From NCBI GenBank assembly GCA_022457155.1, contig JAJGOT010000136.1, forward strand, positions 925,001 to 989,000: 64,000 nucleotides of DNA, read 5' to 3'. The DNA is from Cladopsammia gracilis (Eukaryota > Cnidaria > Anthozoa > Scleractinia > Dendrophylliidae). The notes under the pieces are model-generated. The model saw only the letters and a list, made by a program, of their open reading frames with translations. It did not search any database and was not told where the DNA came from. A program made the position numbers and the translations under genes. Of this stretch, positions 12,008-23,369 are shown one piece after another; the stretch's first letter is position 1; each line of letters opens with the position of its first letter.

Positions 12008-12190
12008 GAAGTTAAAGGGATGATCGAAACAAGCTCTTGCATATACATTTCCACTAGATGCGGTTAGTTCAATAGCACAACAAAAACAATGTAAAAAAGC
12101 CAAAGCTAAGGGAGAGAACGAACTATGTAACCATGACCACGACGCGGATCATGTACTATACAAGTGTGAAATAGAGACTTGAAAAAGTAA

Positions 12191-12196
12191 AATAAA
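12191..12196 (+). terminator. Polyadenylation signal of peptide gene 1
   Basis: AATAAA lies 184 bp after the TGA of the second coding exon and is followed by a TG/GT-rich stretch (GTCTGTTGAGT). Confidence 0.5.
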
Positions 12197-12517
12197 GTCT
12201 GTTGAGTAGAACATATAATCTATCTTTTTATTGTTTGCAAGCCGATGAATTTGTAGAAAAAAAAAAAGCAAATGATCGCTTCAATTTGGATTTTTAAGTT
12301 AACTCATTTCATTCTGGTCATCCAATAAAATTGGACCGTAACTGCTTGGTTTCATTTTCATTGATGAAAATGGGACAAAAATGATAATTTTTGTTTTTCA
12401 GCAATTATGCTTTAAGGGGCTGCGTCAGCATTAAAAAGCCCAAAAGGCATATTTATTACAGTAGAAACCCAAAATTAATTGTCCAGTTTTGTTTACAATA
12501 GGCCAATTACGATACAC

Positions 12518-12678
12518 ACCTAATTCAATAAAGGTTGCTTTGGCAGTTGGTCATTGGTGATTGGGAATTGGCATTTGGCATATGGAACACAATGCAATGC
12601 TTCGCTTGAGTGACCGCCAAACAATAGCTTCCCAATGCCCAATTACCAATGACCAAAGCAACCTTTATTGAATTAGGT
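12518..12678. mobile_element. Palindromic MITE
   Basis: ACCTAATTCAATAAAGGTTG at the left end and its exact inverse at the right end enclose a 161-bp sequence. Inner arms (GGTCATTGGTGATTGGGAAT and its inverse) extend the stem. Confidence 0.8.
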
Positions 12679-12700
12679 ATATCTAAATTCTAACTTGGAT

Positions 12701-12797
12701 CCGAGGCTTAGGGGAATAAAACAAAAGAAAATTTGTTATTTATCCATGAACCTCAGTACATGTATGATTTCTTTTGTTTTATTTCCCTAAGCCTCGG
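12701..12797. mobile_element. Short inverted-repeat element adjoining the previous MITE
   Basis: CCGAGGCTTAGGGGAATAAA is mirrored by TTTATTTCCCTAAGCCTCGG about 60 bp later. No target duplication was identified. Confidence 0.6.
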
Positions 12798-12799
12798 AG

Positions 12800-13710
12800 C
12801 CATGCACGAATTTAAAAAAAAAAACGAAATTGGCCTATCACACTGTTATTGGCAAAATAGTAAAAATAAGTGTCTGGAGAAAATATGGATGGAAATGTAA
12901 TGCAACTTGAGCCAATCTTTTCAAGTTTATCGCATTGTAGGAGGGGAGTAGGGGACGTAGACCCCGGCGGTGTGGTCAACCTTGCGGGTTGTGGGATTGG
13001 AAGGGATGGCACCTCGCATGGGACCTGAGTCCCGTTCGTGCCTTTCCCTCTGGACTGTATGAGTCCAGAAAAGTTGTTAGATGATTCAATTCTAGCATTG
13101 TGTCAGATTATGGTTGATTCTTCTTTCGAAAATTCACTTCATATCTTCCTCTAAGTTTTATAAACATTTCGTGCATGACAAAGGTACTTAGTTTTAATTT
13201 TCCTTTAACGTACTTCTTGGTGAATTGTCAGGTAAACACGCATGTATGTTTGTAGTGTTCTAGGCAACCGAAACGTGTTATACACCAGGGAATAAGGAGG
13301 TATAATAAGCTTTACTCGTTTACCTTCTAAGAAAATCATGGTAAAATTTTAGGAAAATTTAAAGAAAATAAACTAACAACTTAAACCCTTGGCAGTTCTG
13401 CTTAACAAAATTCAGTCATATGAAAATATCATTCACATAGAACTAAAAATCAAAACAAACAATACCGTAGGGAAAACTGTTTGATAAATTCTCTACAGAC
13501 TTACAAATTTATATTCATCTTTTACAGAGTAATAAGCAATACCACAGTAAACTACTTTCTGATAGCTTTCATTTGAATGCATGGCAAACTATTTGGTGAC
13601 ATCTGCCTTATAATTTTTTTTTGGTCACGCCCCCACGCTTGACCTCCGGAAATTTGGCCAAAAACAGTAAAATTTTCACCTAAATGTTAATTTTCGCGTC
13701 GTTGTATGTT
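12800..13710. other. Gene-free stretch
   Basis: GCACCTCGCATGGGACC near 13009 also appears, modified, at 33106 in a LINE 3' tail, and the sequence up to 13080 is probably another LINE tail fragment. The minus-strand frame at 12812-13012 lies across it and is not supported. Confidence 0.4.
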
Positions 13711-13714
13711 ACTT

Positions 13715-14010
13715 TTCCAAAAAGTACGCGCGGATTTCGATTCTTTGGTTATCATTCTATGCAGATATGTTAAAATGTTTCAAATTTGCGAAAAGTAACC
13801 TGCGTACTTTTGACTATGAAATAGTTAGACTCGAGCGAAATTCTCTAAAGGAATGTACGCGTGTCACGCACGCGACAGTTTTCAAAGCGGTTGCACGTCA
13901 ACGCATATGCGCATTTGTCAAAAGTACGCGCGGATTTCGAAAGCCTAGGGACTAGCGATTATTTTGATACCAAAATTATATACATTAGAAAAGGATAACC
14001 TGCGTACTTT
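13715..14010 (+). repeat. Tandem duplication of a roughly 205-bp segment
   Basis: AAAGTACGCGCGGATTTCGA occurs near 13720 and 13920, and AACCTGCGTACTTT occurs near 13797 and 13998, in the same order and with similar spacing. The frame 13767-13955 spans the first unit and has no recognised domain. Confidence 0.65.
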
Positions 14011-14027
14011 GGCCATTTTGTACAAGC

Positions 14028-14215
14028 ATGTTGCCCGTGGCGGCCCCAATTACGGCAGCGTGTCTTCTATTTAGCCTGCTGATTGTGTACACAACTTCTG
14101 TGGTGAAAGCTTTACCAGAAGGCGCAGGAAACGATGGAAATCAGAATGGCGGGATCGACAGTTATAGAGAAAGAGTACATTCACAGCTCCCATCGTTTGA
14201 AATTAGCATAAATAA
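14028..14215 (+). CDS. Hypothetical secreted-protein first exon
   Basis: ATG opens a 62-codon frame with a clear N-terminal hydrophobic signal (residues about 6-29, TAACLLFSLLIVYTTSVVKA), followed by a Gly/Asn/Asp-rich hydrophilic part. A strong donor GTAAGT at 14216 would end the exon in phase 2; without splicing the frame stops four bases later. I found no confident downstream exon. No family is recognised, and it is unlike the LRAGR peptides (different signal, no LRAGR). It may be an exon of a real gene or chance. Confidence 0.3.
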
Positions 14216-14809
14216 GTAAGTGATTTTGGTTTTCAGCTATATTTTTTAAGTGTAGACTACGGACACTATAAGTTATGGAACAAATGAGGATTACGCATTC
14301 GTCAGTAAATGTATTATGTATAATGAAACATATACGTCCAAGATTGGCATTGTCTGTTAATTCGTCGCAGTTTCTCCACTCATCGAGGTCTTCAGAATGC
14401 CCAACGTAGTGAATTTTAACTTTGTTGGACGTTTTATCGCGGTCAACAATCTATCAAGCAAAGATATGTTATGTGTTTAATACAAATCTGAAATCATGTC
14501 CAGTACCAGCGACAGCAAAATACGAAAGGGAAATCCAACACCTCGATCGGAAAGAACGTTTTCGCATCGACTTTGGCTGGTTTAGTATGTAATTTCTGAA
14601 GTTTAATAGGAACCCCGTCTTCCACAGTATTGAAAAATCCTTTCCCTGGCCGCGTTCGCTTACTTTGAGACTCGATTGAGACGCCATTTGCGATATGAGA
14701 TTAACAGCTAACATATTAACTGATATTAATACGCATGTGAAAATGCAATTCTATCATGCCACGCATGCGCATAATCTCCCAGACGCAAATGTCACTTTAG
14801 AAGGGGCAA

Positions 14810-15090
14810 TAGTTTGGCATGCACACGTTAGGATTTTATGCACAGACTCAAAAGTAATAGAATCACCTTGTACAGTATAATAAACAGTACCACAGGAAAG
14901 TACTGCTCAATAGCTTTCATTTAAATGGTCACACTTTAAGGTTTTGTCCACAGACTCAAAAGTTAGAATCACCTACCTTGTACAGCATAATAAACAGTAC
15001 CACAGGAAAGTACTGCTCAGTAGCTTTCATTTAAATGAACACTCCAGTTTAGGATTTTATCCACAGACTCTTTATAGTTAGTACCACCTC
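14810..15090 (+). repeat. 106-bp repeat (type A), about 2.5 units
   Basis: CAGTACCACAGGAAAGTACT appears at 14887 and 14996, each followed by GCTCARTAGCTTTCATTTAA. The array starts and ends in partial units. Confidence 0.8.
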
Positions 15091-15099
15091 GCACAATTT

Positions 15100-16280
15100 T
15101 AATGGTGCAGTACCGTGTCAAAGAACGGCCACACAGACTCAAATTGTGAGTAGGAATCAAAATTCAAGGACTGAGAATTCAAAAATCGATATAACAACTT
15201 TGTCTATTAAATTCTAACTGATATGCATTTGCAAAAAGCGGCAAACTAAAAATCACAGCAAGAGATTAGACATTTGGCAGATTACTGCAAAATCAATTTA
15301 CTACCGAGGAACTAAATTTCATCCATTTACGCATTTGCGAAAAAGGAGATAACTGTGTTATCTTTTAGGGAAAACACAATCAAAAGCTTAGATTAAGAGG
15401 CCATTAATGACCATGGCGAATTATTCAGCGGAAACTCGTTTTAAATGGATGGACAATTTATTTTTCTCTCTCTCTCTTAAATGATCCAAGAAATTAAGAA
15501 ATGAGAAACATGAATACTCTGGCGTGAAATTCTGCTTTCAGTCTCTAAAATACCTCTTTGTTTTTACATGATTCTCCAAGACAATATGAAAGCGAGATGA
15601 GCGGAAAGTTATAATAAAGAGAATCACCAACCGGTGATGCAAAAACGCTTGAAATGGCGTTCTGCTGTTTTTCCATATCGTTTTGGTGCCTTTGAAGGAA
15701 ACGATGTGAAAGCTAATGCAGTTTGAGATTTTCGGTTCTTTTAGCTGAATATTTCAGTGGCAGAAAATTTTAAGGAAAAGAAATATTATTCCCCGAATTT
15801 ACCAGCTGCTGTCTCCGCTCTCGGAAAATCCAAGCTGATCTTATTTCGTATTCAAAACGATTTTTTTATTCCTCCTTAAACAAGAGGCGTTAAATTTCCC
15901 TAGGTTTCGAAAGTTCGAGGCAATATTTTATTTAAGAAAACTCTAGCTAGTTTTAAAAGTAACTGCGTGTTAGAACTAGGTAATCTTTCCAATCATGAGA
16001 CTCCAAAACAATGGCCAAGAAAGACTTCTAATTTTGCATGTTTCCCACGTAGAAATTTTGCTGCATTAAAACTCAGAATAGTTTTCACTAAAAGGGAATC
16101 AATAAAAGTAAACTAGAGAGAAATAAATGCGCTGCCTGATGAAGTGATAGTAGATGTTCATGTTTTAGCCAATGAGGTGGACCGTTTCAACAATATCACA
16201 ATAAACACCTTTCTGCATTCCTTGCCGTTGGGTTGCCCAGTTCTTACGAGGTCCATTACTTAATCTTATTTATTACCAAT
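15100..16280. other. Gene-free stretch
   Basis: AT-rich sequence; no frame above 60 codons, no inverted-repeat ends and no copies of the repeats named elsewhere were recognised. Confidence 0.5.
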
Positions 16281-16282
16281 TT

Positions 16283-16429
16283 TTAGAGTGATTTTACTTC
16301 ATCTGTGAAATAGTTAGTAGAATAGTACGTACTATTAGACTATAATTCCATTGTTTCCTTTTGTTTAATTTGGACTATCACACACTAATTGTTAGCTGGT
16401 ATTTCACAGATGAAGTAAAATCACTCTAA
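16283..16429. mobile_element. Palindromic MITE, 147 bp
   Basis: TTAGAGTGATTTTACTTCAT continuing to CTGTGAAAT is exactly inverted at the right end. The ends alone account for nearly 30 bp each. Confidence 0.85.
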
Positions 16430-16440
16430 GACGACTAAAA

Positions 16441-16602
16441 GCCTGGTCGCACTACAGTCAAAAACAAAAATTAGCCCGTGTAAAATGACATAAAAAGAAA
16501 AAAAAACATTCCACAAAAAGCGTGTCCCACCGGAGAGGTTTCTTTTGTTTTCCTCGATTTTTGCACGGGCTAATTTTTGTTTTTGGCTGTAGTGGACCAG
16601 GC
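16441..16602. mobile_element. MITE, 162 bp, next to the previous one
   Basis: GCCTGGTCGCACTACAGTCA plus AAAACAAAAATTAGCCCGTG is mirrored at the right end by CACGGGCTAATTTTTGTTTT and TGGCTGTAGTGGACCAGGC. Eleven bases separate it from the 16283-16429 element. Confidence 0.85.
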
Positions 16603-16609
16603 CCTAAGG

Positions 16610-18580
16610 CCATCCGAATAGCTTTTTACGGAAACGCTTCGATTCATCAGTAATCCTTACAGTTTCTCACAGTCTGGCTCCTAAAAAGTTAATTAGATGT
16701 GCCAGCCATGTTTATAAGAGTTAGTTTTTACAAAAAGTAAATTTCATTAATATTACAATTGTATGGACATAAAGATATATATTGTTTTACATTTTAATTT
16801 CCCGTTATTTATCTTCTTTAATTTTTGTCATATGTTGTGATTTAGAAAACATCTTTAGCTTTTTGCATAACTCTTTTAGCATTTGGAACACAAAATGATC
16901 TTATTTTTTTAATTTTCATTGAATCAGTTGTTTCAAACCAAATAAAACTACCAGATTACTAGTCTACCTGACGTTTTATGACCCGGAAAAAAGATTTAGT
17001 ATTTAGTCTATTGTTTTGATTTTGGAGTTGGGTTTTCATATCAATTACAAATGCGGAAATAACTGCAAAATGATACCTAACACACATGATAAAATTAGTT
17101 CATTACTGTTATCTTCCAATCGAGTTTTGTTTGGCCGATGTGCAGTTTTATTAGCTATGAATCCTTGATTTAGACTAAAATATATTTCTCCTCTTTTCAG
17201 TTAGAGCTTTTATTAATTTATTGTTTTAATTGCCTCTGTTATAAAATTTCTTTAAAAGCGATGATTTTACTTCTTAGAGCAAACTAGAAACAGCGCTAAC
17301 TATAGGAGGGCGATAAAAATATTTTCAGTGATGTTCGGAGAAGTATTAAACACCACAAATCATTTAGTTTGCAAAAACGTTTTTAAAACAAGTCAAGCCT
17401 TTTTTCGGCATTTATTTGGTGTTGCGGATGAAGTGATCACCAAATGACGTAAAAAATAAGATTCAAAAGAAACTAACCAATATCAACACCACAACATTAT
17501 AGCTAACAAACAACAGTTTTCACAAGTTTTCTCAGAGCTCAGTTTGGTTTATATTCAATTTATTTACCTTCTTCAGTTTCTTCGCAATTTTTCGTGGAAA
17601 AACGTACCAGCGTGGCTATTGAATTAATTTTATTAATTAATATAAATTCAATATTTTTTACTTTACTAAAATTGTTTGAAATTATCTGGTAGGAATAAGC
17701 CACCTTAAATTCTTATCAGTTTTATCCTGTGAATTAAAATGAACTGAATTTCGATAATTCAGTAATTCGTTTAATAAGAAAATGAAACATAAAATATAAT
17801 ATTTTGGTCCATAAACTGCTAAACACTTCAGAATCTGTTTTACACTGTTATCGATTGAGAAATATCCATGGCAAACGATTTTTCTTTTTAAATAATGATT
17901 ATAAATAAATAAGTACAAATGTTAGATTTTTAACACAATGTAACAAAGTGAAGAAGCGATATGACAATTTTATAAATTGCAACTTGTAGCTATTTTTTGG
18001 TCAACTTAATTGAAGAGAAAATTAAGAAAAAGTTAGTTCCTCTTGTTCACATTAAAACACTGTTCCCTATTTTTATGTCAAGCTGATAGGAATATAACAA
18101 AGTGTTATTCCATGCCATAAAAACAGATAATATGTGCGATATTCCTTGATCGCGAGAAGCGAGAGATGGTTATCTATTTAAAATCATGGCTAGCTAGGTA
18201 TCTTTGGCACATAATGTCGAATTTTGACGCGAATTTCATTAAAGGCTTAACGAGGCTATTTATTTAAAAAAAAAGGAAGCTACGAAAATCGCAAATTATA
18301 TCCGTTTTCCGTCTTAGTAATTAGTATTCTGAAAATTCATACTCAAAAGATGGCAAAACTGCCATCTATGAGGCATCACGCTGGTTTTTCGCCAGTAAGA
18401 TGTCCCAAATAAGACGTAAAATTAATTTTAAAACCCAGCAAACGCAATTGACGTCTTCGTGTACATTAGTAAGACAACTGACGTATATCCTTGGAGACAT
18501 TAAGCTATTGCTTTTCTTATCTAAAATTTTAATCCATGCTTACCACGCATTCGTTGGATTTGCTAATAATGAAGTGTTGT
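16610..18580. other. Gene-free stretch
   Basis: Very AT-rich. The minus frame 17682-17918 has no domain. Near 17400, TTTGGTGTTGCGGATGAAGT and AACCAATATCAACACC resemble text at 62890-62970, so a dispersed repeat is present. Otherwise nothing is recognised. Confidence 0.45.
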
Positions 18581-18589
18581 TTTCTCGCC

Positions 18590-18596
18590 TATAAAT
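18590..18596 (+). promoter_or_regulatory. Candidate TATA box of peptide gene 2
   Basis: TATAAAT is followed by TAAGCCC, matching the word that follows the gene 1 TATA box. Confidence 0.5.
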
Positions 18597-18619
18597 TAAG
18601 CCCATATTTTGCTGGTTAA

Positions 18620-18680
18620 CACCTAGCTAAAGCCTATTGAACCCTTAGCTTTGAAGAAGACGGAATTCAGGCGCAGAACG
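18620..18680 (+). other. Candidate non-coding first exon of peptide gene 2
   Basis: The segment ends CAGAACG|GTAAGA. It would join the acceptor TTTTCAG (AG at 19977-19978), 16 bases before the ATG, across a 1.3-kb intron that contains a MITE and a SINE. The assignment is inferred from order and from the promoter word shared with gene 1. Confidence 0.45.
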
Positions 18681-18817
18681 GTAAGAAAATATTTCTTGAG
18701 GCATAAGTCGTAATTATTTATCGATGAATAGAAGTTGTTAAAGGGTAGCGTCACGAGGATGTTGACCTTTTTGGTCAAAACAATGTTACAATACCTTTAA
18801 TTTATTTATTTACAAAA

Positions 18818-19099
18818 TAGAGCAGTTTTCAATTGAGTATCGAAAGTAATTACACAATTGCTTTGGTTTTGCATTGCTACGCTTTGTGATTGCAGCTAAA
18901 AAATCTCGCGCCACTTTCTCGACCAATCAGAAGAAAAACCAAAACCAGTCGTGACTTGCTCGCGCTTTCCTCGCGCTTGGCGCCGGCATGTAATTGCTTC
19001 GAGCTGTGATTGGTTCATTGGATTGTTTACGACTGCTGTGATTGGTCAGAGTAATTACTTTGGTTTTGGTTTTACGACACTCGATTGAAAACTGCTCTA
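18818..19099. mobile_element. TAGAGC-ended MITE, copy 1
   Basis: TAGAGCAGTTTTCAATTGAG is mirrored by TCGATTGAAAACTGCTCTA. The interior holds GGCGCCGGCATGTAATTGCT and the ATTGG-rich text shared with 58790-59078. Confidence 0.8.
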
Positions 19100-19305
19100 A
19101 TACTAAAACACCAAGAGAGCGAAATCAACCAATTCTTGAATGAGGAACAAATCATGGTTTGTTGTAGCCCATTTCATAACGAAAATGTCGCGACTTGAAA
19201 AAAAAAATAGACCAACTTTCTTTAAGTTGCAATTCATTTAGATCCAGTCCCTCTCTGTCTAGAAACACTCATCGACAGTTTTGGAACACTATGGTGGTTA
19301 TCACA

Positions 19306-19598
19306 AAGGTAAAGTCGCACACGAGCCAGATGGCCCACACGGCCGGAGCTTAACCCGGTTTCTGTAGCATGAAGCAACTAGGAATATTGCTACTCCCCCC
19401 TGGATGGGATGCTAGTCCATCGCAGGGTTACCCCCAGCACTTTGTCGCCGGTACCCATTTATACACCTGGGTAGAGAGAGACAGTGTGGAGTAAAGTTTC
19501 TTGTCTAAGGAAACAACACGACGGCAGAGACCAGGCTCGAACCACCGACCTTCAGGTTGAAAGTCCGACACGCTAACCACTAGACCATGGTGCCTCCA
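19306..19598 (-). mobile_element. tRNA-derived SINE
   Basis: Read on the minus strand, a tRNA-like head starts TGGAGGCACCATGGTCTAGT, with an A-box-like GGTTAGCGTGTCGG and a B-box GGTTCGAGCC. The body contains GGTGTATAAATGGGTACC and CCTGCGATGGACTAGCATCC, a body I recognise from invertebrate tRNA-SINEs, and it ends in a short AAAGG tail. It lies antisense in the proposed intron 1 of gene 2. Confidence 0.8.
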
Positions 19599-19994
19599 CA
19601 ATTTATCACAAAACTGGGCCTTTATTTTTATGGTTTCTGTTAATAATACAAAAATATGTTTTGGTTTTTGAAATAACACCAAATCCCCGTGACATTCCCC
19701 ATTAAAATCAAAGAAATCTTTAAAAAAATCGAAAATTCTATGTACAAAATCCAGTTACGTTTTATTTATTTCTCTCTGGTATTGACAAGTTTTACAGACA
19801 AAAATGTATTGAGAAATTAAGACCCTATTACACGCTTTGTGGCTAAGCTTCAACTCCATCAGACGCACACAGAGAAAACGTTTACCTGTTTTCTTATGCT
19901 TACAATTCATGATTTTTCATATTCAACATTTTACTGTACCATATTTCATGCCAGGTTTGGGCAATTTTCAATTTTCAGACCTCCAATCTTCACC

Positions 19995-21695
19995 ATGAAT
20001 AAAGTACTCGTTACAGTTCTAGTAATTCTTCTGGTTGCTGGTGTTTTGGTGGATCAAGGTGACGCAATGCTCCGCGCCGGGAGGGACCGGATCGAGAAGA
20101 TGCTGGGTCCTATGGACGAGCGACGAGAGGCCCGGGCAGCGAAATGTGGATCTAATTGTTTTCACAGAGGTATGGCTGTTAACAATTTCACTTCCATAGT
20201 GAATGGTCGCACTTACAAAGGATTTCATTCACAGACTCGAAAGTTAGAGCAACCATAGAACAGTACAACAGAAAATATAATACTGCTCAGTAGCTTATTC
20301 ATTTGAATGGTTACACTAAAGGATTTCATTCACAAACTCAAAAGATAGAACCACCTTGTACAGCATAATAAACATCACCACAGGAAAGTACTGCTCAATA
20401 GCTTTCATTTGAATGGTCATACTTTAGGATCTTCATACACAGACTCAAAAGTTAATCTCACCTTGTACAGCATAATAAACAGTACCACAGGAACGTACTG
20501 CTCAATAGCTTTCATTTAAATGGTTACACTAAAGGATTTCATTCACAGACTCAAAAGTTAGAACCACCTTGTACAGCGTAACAAACAGCACCACTTGAAA
20601 GTACTGCTCAATAGCTTTCATTTGAATGGTCACACCTTTAGGATCTTCATCCACAGACTCAAAGGTTAATATCACCTTGTGCAGCATAATAAACATCACC
20701 ACAGGAATGTACTGTTCGATAGCTTCCATTTGAATGGTCACACATTAGGATTTCATCTACCAACTCAAAAGTTAGAAACACACTGGACAGCATAATAAAC
20801 AGTACCACAGGAAAGAACTGCTCAATAGCTTTCATTTGAATGGTCACACTTTAGGGTTTCATCCACAGACTCAAAAGTTAGAACCACCTTGTACAGCATA
20901 ACAAACAGTACCACAGAAAAGTACTGCTCAGTAGCTTTCATTTGAATGGTCACACTTTAGGATTTCATCCACAGACTCAAAAGTTAGAACCACCTTGTAC
21001 AGCATAATAAACATCACCACAGGAAAGTACTGCTCGATAGCTTTCATTTGAATGGTCACACTTTAGGATTTCATCTACAGACTCAAAAGTTAGAACCACC
21101 TTGTACAGCATAATAAACAGTACCACAGGAAAGTACTGCTCGATAGCTTTCATTTGAATGGTCACACTTTAGGATTTCATCTACAGCTCGCGGCTGATAT
21201 AGAGCTGTAGAACGTCCAGCAAAGGGGTCTGCTACCCTTCTTTCCAACACACAGGACGAAATAACGATTTTAAGTGCAAGTAAAGGTTCATTAAGCAATT
21301 ACGACTATCTTTAAGTGCACCGTAAATTACTTAAATACGCCTATACTTGACAACACTTAAAGCAAGTAAAGAACAATTTAAGTTGCCTTTAAGGGTCTTT
21401 AAGTTGTTCAAAAATTGAATTAAAGATCACTTAAATGTTCTAAAACACATTTTAAAGATACTTGCTTACTTTAATACATTTAAGAGTATTTTACGTCTCA
21501 ACTTAACAATTTTCGATACCTTAAAGTAAACTTTAATTTTGTCTTAAAGATTAGTAAATTCATTATTTCGTCCTGTGACAATACACACCCACGTGCAAAC
21601 CCCGAACATTGAATATTTAGGAAAACCTCATTCAACTTGACTTTGTTCCATTTGTTAATATTTCAGGTATTTTGCGGTATGAAGCGGAAGAGTGA
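19995..21695 (+). CDS. Small secreted peptide precursor, LRAGR family, gene 2
   Basis: Coding exons 19995-20169 and 21667-21695 encode 67 residues. Exon 1 has exactly the length of its gene 1 counterpart (58 codons plus one base). The signal peptide ends at QGDA (residue 24), then MLRAGR at 25-30, an acidic/basic helix-prone stretch, and a cysteine pair in KCGSNCFHR. Donor G|GTATGG pairs with acceptor TATTTCAG, and the last exon adds GILRYEAEE then TGA. FHR replaces the FKR of the paralogs, so the basic cleavage site is weaker here. An upstream in-frame ATG at 19839 is rejected because a splice acceptor (AG 19977-19978) lies between it and the MNK start. It is the only member with two nearby cysteines, which could form one disulfide. 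Role unknown. Confidence 0.75.
20290..21190 (+). repeat. 106-bp tandem repeat (type A), nine units, in the gene 2 intron
   Basis: The phrase TTTGAATGGTCACAC starts at 20941, 21047 and 21153, so the period is 106 bp. Six earlier units differ by substitutions and a few short indels. The last units are nearly identical, which points to recent expansion. Short open frames on the minus strand arise because the unit happens to lack stops in one frame; they are not genes. Confidence 0.95.
21250..21577. mobile_element. MITE with CACAGGACGAAATAA ends
   Basis: CACAGGACGAAATAAC and its inverse TTATTTCGTCCTGTG bound 328 bp. The interior is dense in CTTAAA/TTTAAG words in both orientations. It lies in the gene 2 intron, about 90 bp before the last exon. 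Confidence 0.8.
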
Positions 21696-21728
21696 TTTAC
21701 CTCAAGACGATTACAATACACGAAGACA

Positions 21729-21734
21729 AATAAA
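21729..21734 (+). terminator. Polyadenylation signal candidate of peptide gene 2
   Basis: AATAAA 33 bp after the stop; a second AATAAA is at 21798-21803, followed by GT-rich sequence. Confidence 0.45.
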
Positions 21735-21829
21735 AGTTGTTGGTTATAATAAATAATATATGTGGTTCAATAGAAAAAAGAGAAAAAACTGACGTGCAAT
21801 AAAGTTTACGCATAACAACAGAATAGTGC

Positions 21830-23025
21830 ATTTACTTTTCTATTTTTCTAATGTGTCCACCTTTGTCCGAAAGACTTATATTACAGCCTTTTAGTTGTTA
21901 AATTTGTTTAGAAGTCGCTGAAAACTTAACTCTTTAGACCTCTCCTCTGGAACTCACATTTTGAAATAAGTCGAAGAGTTTTGTAATAAGGCGAATATTT
22001 TTGCCTTATTCGCATATACGCGTCATTAATTATGTAATCGAGCAACAAAAATCAACTCTGAATATTGAAAGGGCATAGCATTGACTTTCTAAAGTATGTA
22101 AATTTGAGCCCGATATACTAAATACCTTTTCTGCAATCGGCTGTTTTCAAAACTCGACATTTTACAAAGAATGTATGGCTCATTAGTGTTTTTGCCACCC
22201 AGCAATTCTGCAGTTTTGGATAGCTGATATTTTCGATAGGCCCAAAAACGAACAGCTTTTTTTAAAAAAATTCTCGGAAATAAATGTTAAAATGAAATGA
22301 CTTCTGATGTTCGTAATGAAGAGAAAATTTGCAAGATTAGTAAGAGAGTCTAATTGTACACGAAAATGTAAAAAAAAGTGAAAATGAAAAATTTGATCAT
22401 AGGGACACTTTAACTGAGACATTTGGTTCCCATATCCCTTATTTTGGGAGATGTCGAATTTGGTGCGTTTAGATTTTCGAGTGCGGCTCGTTTGGATTTT
22501 TAAGAATTCATTTCAAACTTTAGAACTGGAATCCTTAAAGGCTGTTGCATCCAGTTATATAACTTAGATTATTTTACAAGAATCCAAATGGCCATATAAA
22601 TTGTCCAAAAAAATATTTTTTTTTTTAGGCTTTTGAGCCACCTTAAATATTACATGAAAAGAGCTAAAGATTGGGTACATTACTATTTCAACTTTTGAAG
22701 TAGATTTGTATTTAACACGATGCCTCCGAGCTCCTCTACGTAAATTCGTATGATAATGAGACAAAATGTAAACAATGACGTCAGCAAATATACGCTTATT
22801 ACGTAGGTCGCCTCCCCCAGTTCATTTCGTCTTCTGAATAAAAACGTTTGTTGAACTGTCAGGGAAACACAAAATAAAAGTAGTATTAGAGGAGGATGGA
22901 TGGTCCAAATTTTGACAGGCAGTCAGTAGAGAGTTCCCAACCTCATCCCCAGGGCATTCTCCGCTTTCAAAATGGCGGAGCGGGCGAAGAAACCCCTGAA
23001 CAAGGGTTGTGCCTAATTCACACCG
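21830..23025. other. Gene-free stretch
   Basis: Minus frames at 22183-22422 and 22564-22764 have no recognised domain. GAGCCACCTTAAAT near 22634 resembles one end of the TTAAGGTGGCTC family seen at 52170. Nothing else is recognised. Confidence 0.45.
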
Positions 23026-23028
23026 TTT

Positions 23029-23315
23029 GGAAGGACGTCGGACACCTTATTGAGACTTATATAACGTAATGTCGACACTTTTATTTTCAATAAATTTTTA
23101 AGTGTTAAAAAGAAAATCTAGAATCCCCACTCAGGATTGAACCTGTGACCCCAGCTAGGCTTCGCCTTACATAGCCTACCATACCACGGTACCACATAGC
23201 TTCTCAGGTTGCTTAGTCCTAAATTTAACTGTATAAATTCCTACCCCTAATCTTAACTGAAAGCTAACCAGTTACTCTTTTATATAAGTCTCAATACGGT
23301 GTCCGACGTCCTTCT
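23029..23315 (-). mobile_element. Inverted-repeat element with tRNA-like core, copy 1
   Basis: Ends are GAAGGACGTCGGACACCTTA and the inverse around GGTGTCCGACGTCCTTC. On the minus strand the core reads GGTACCGTGGTATGGTAGGC and then GGTTCAATCCTGAGTGGGG, resembling the A and B boxes of a tRNA promoter. It is the reverse of the element at 23370-23639. Confidence 0.65.
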
Positions 23316-23369
23316 GGACGGTATGATTTGGGCTTGACCCTGAACAAGACTGAAGAGTCTAGTTTCCAC

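Noticed and set aside
14469..14714. Minus-strand frame of 81 codons as an exon
   Set aside because: Arg/Ser-rich, no recognised domain and no convincing splice sites.
19839..20258. Upstream start for gene 2 at 19839
   Set aside because: A splice acceptor lies between it and the MNK start, and the paralogs all start at MNK just after an acceptor.
20529..21298. Series of similar 60-80 codon minus-strand frames (MTIQMKAIEQ...) as a tandem gene family
   Set aside because: They are the 106-bp repeat read in its stop-poor frame.
23100..23180. True tRNA gene
   Set aside because: Only A-box and B-box-like words are present; no acceptor stem or anticodon arm folds, and it lies inside an inverted-repeat element.
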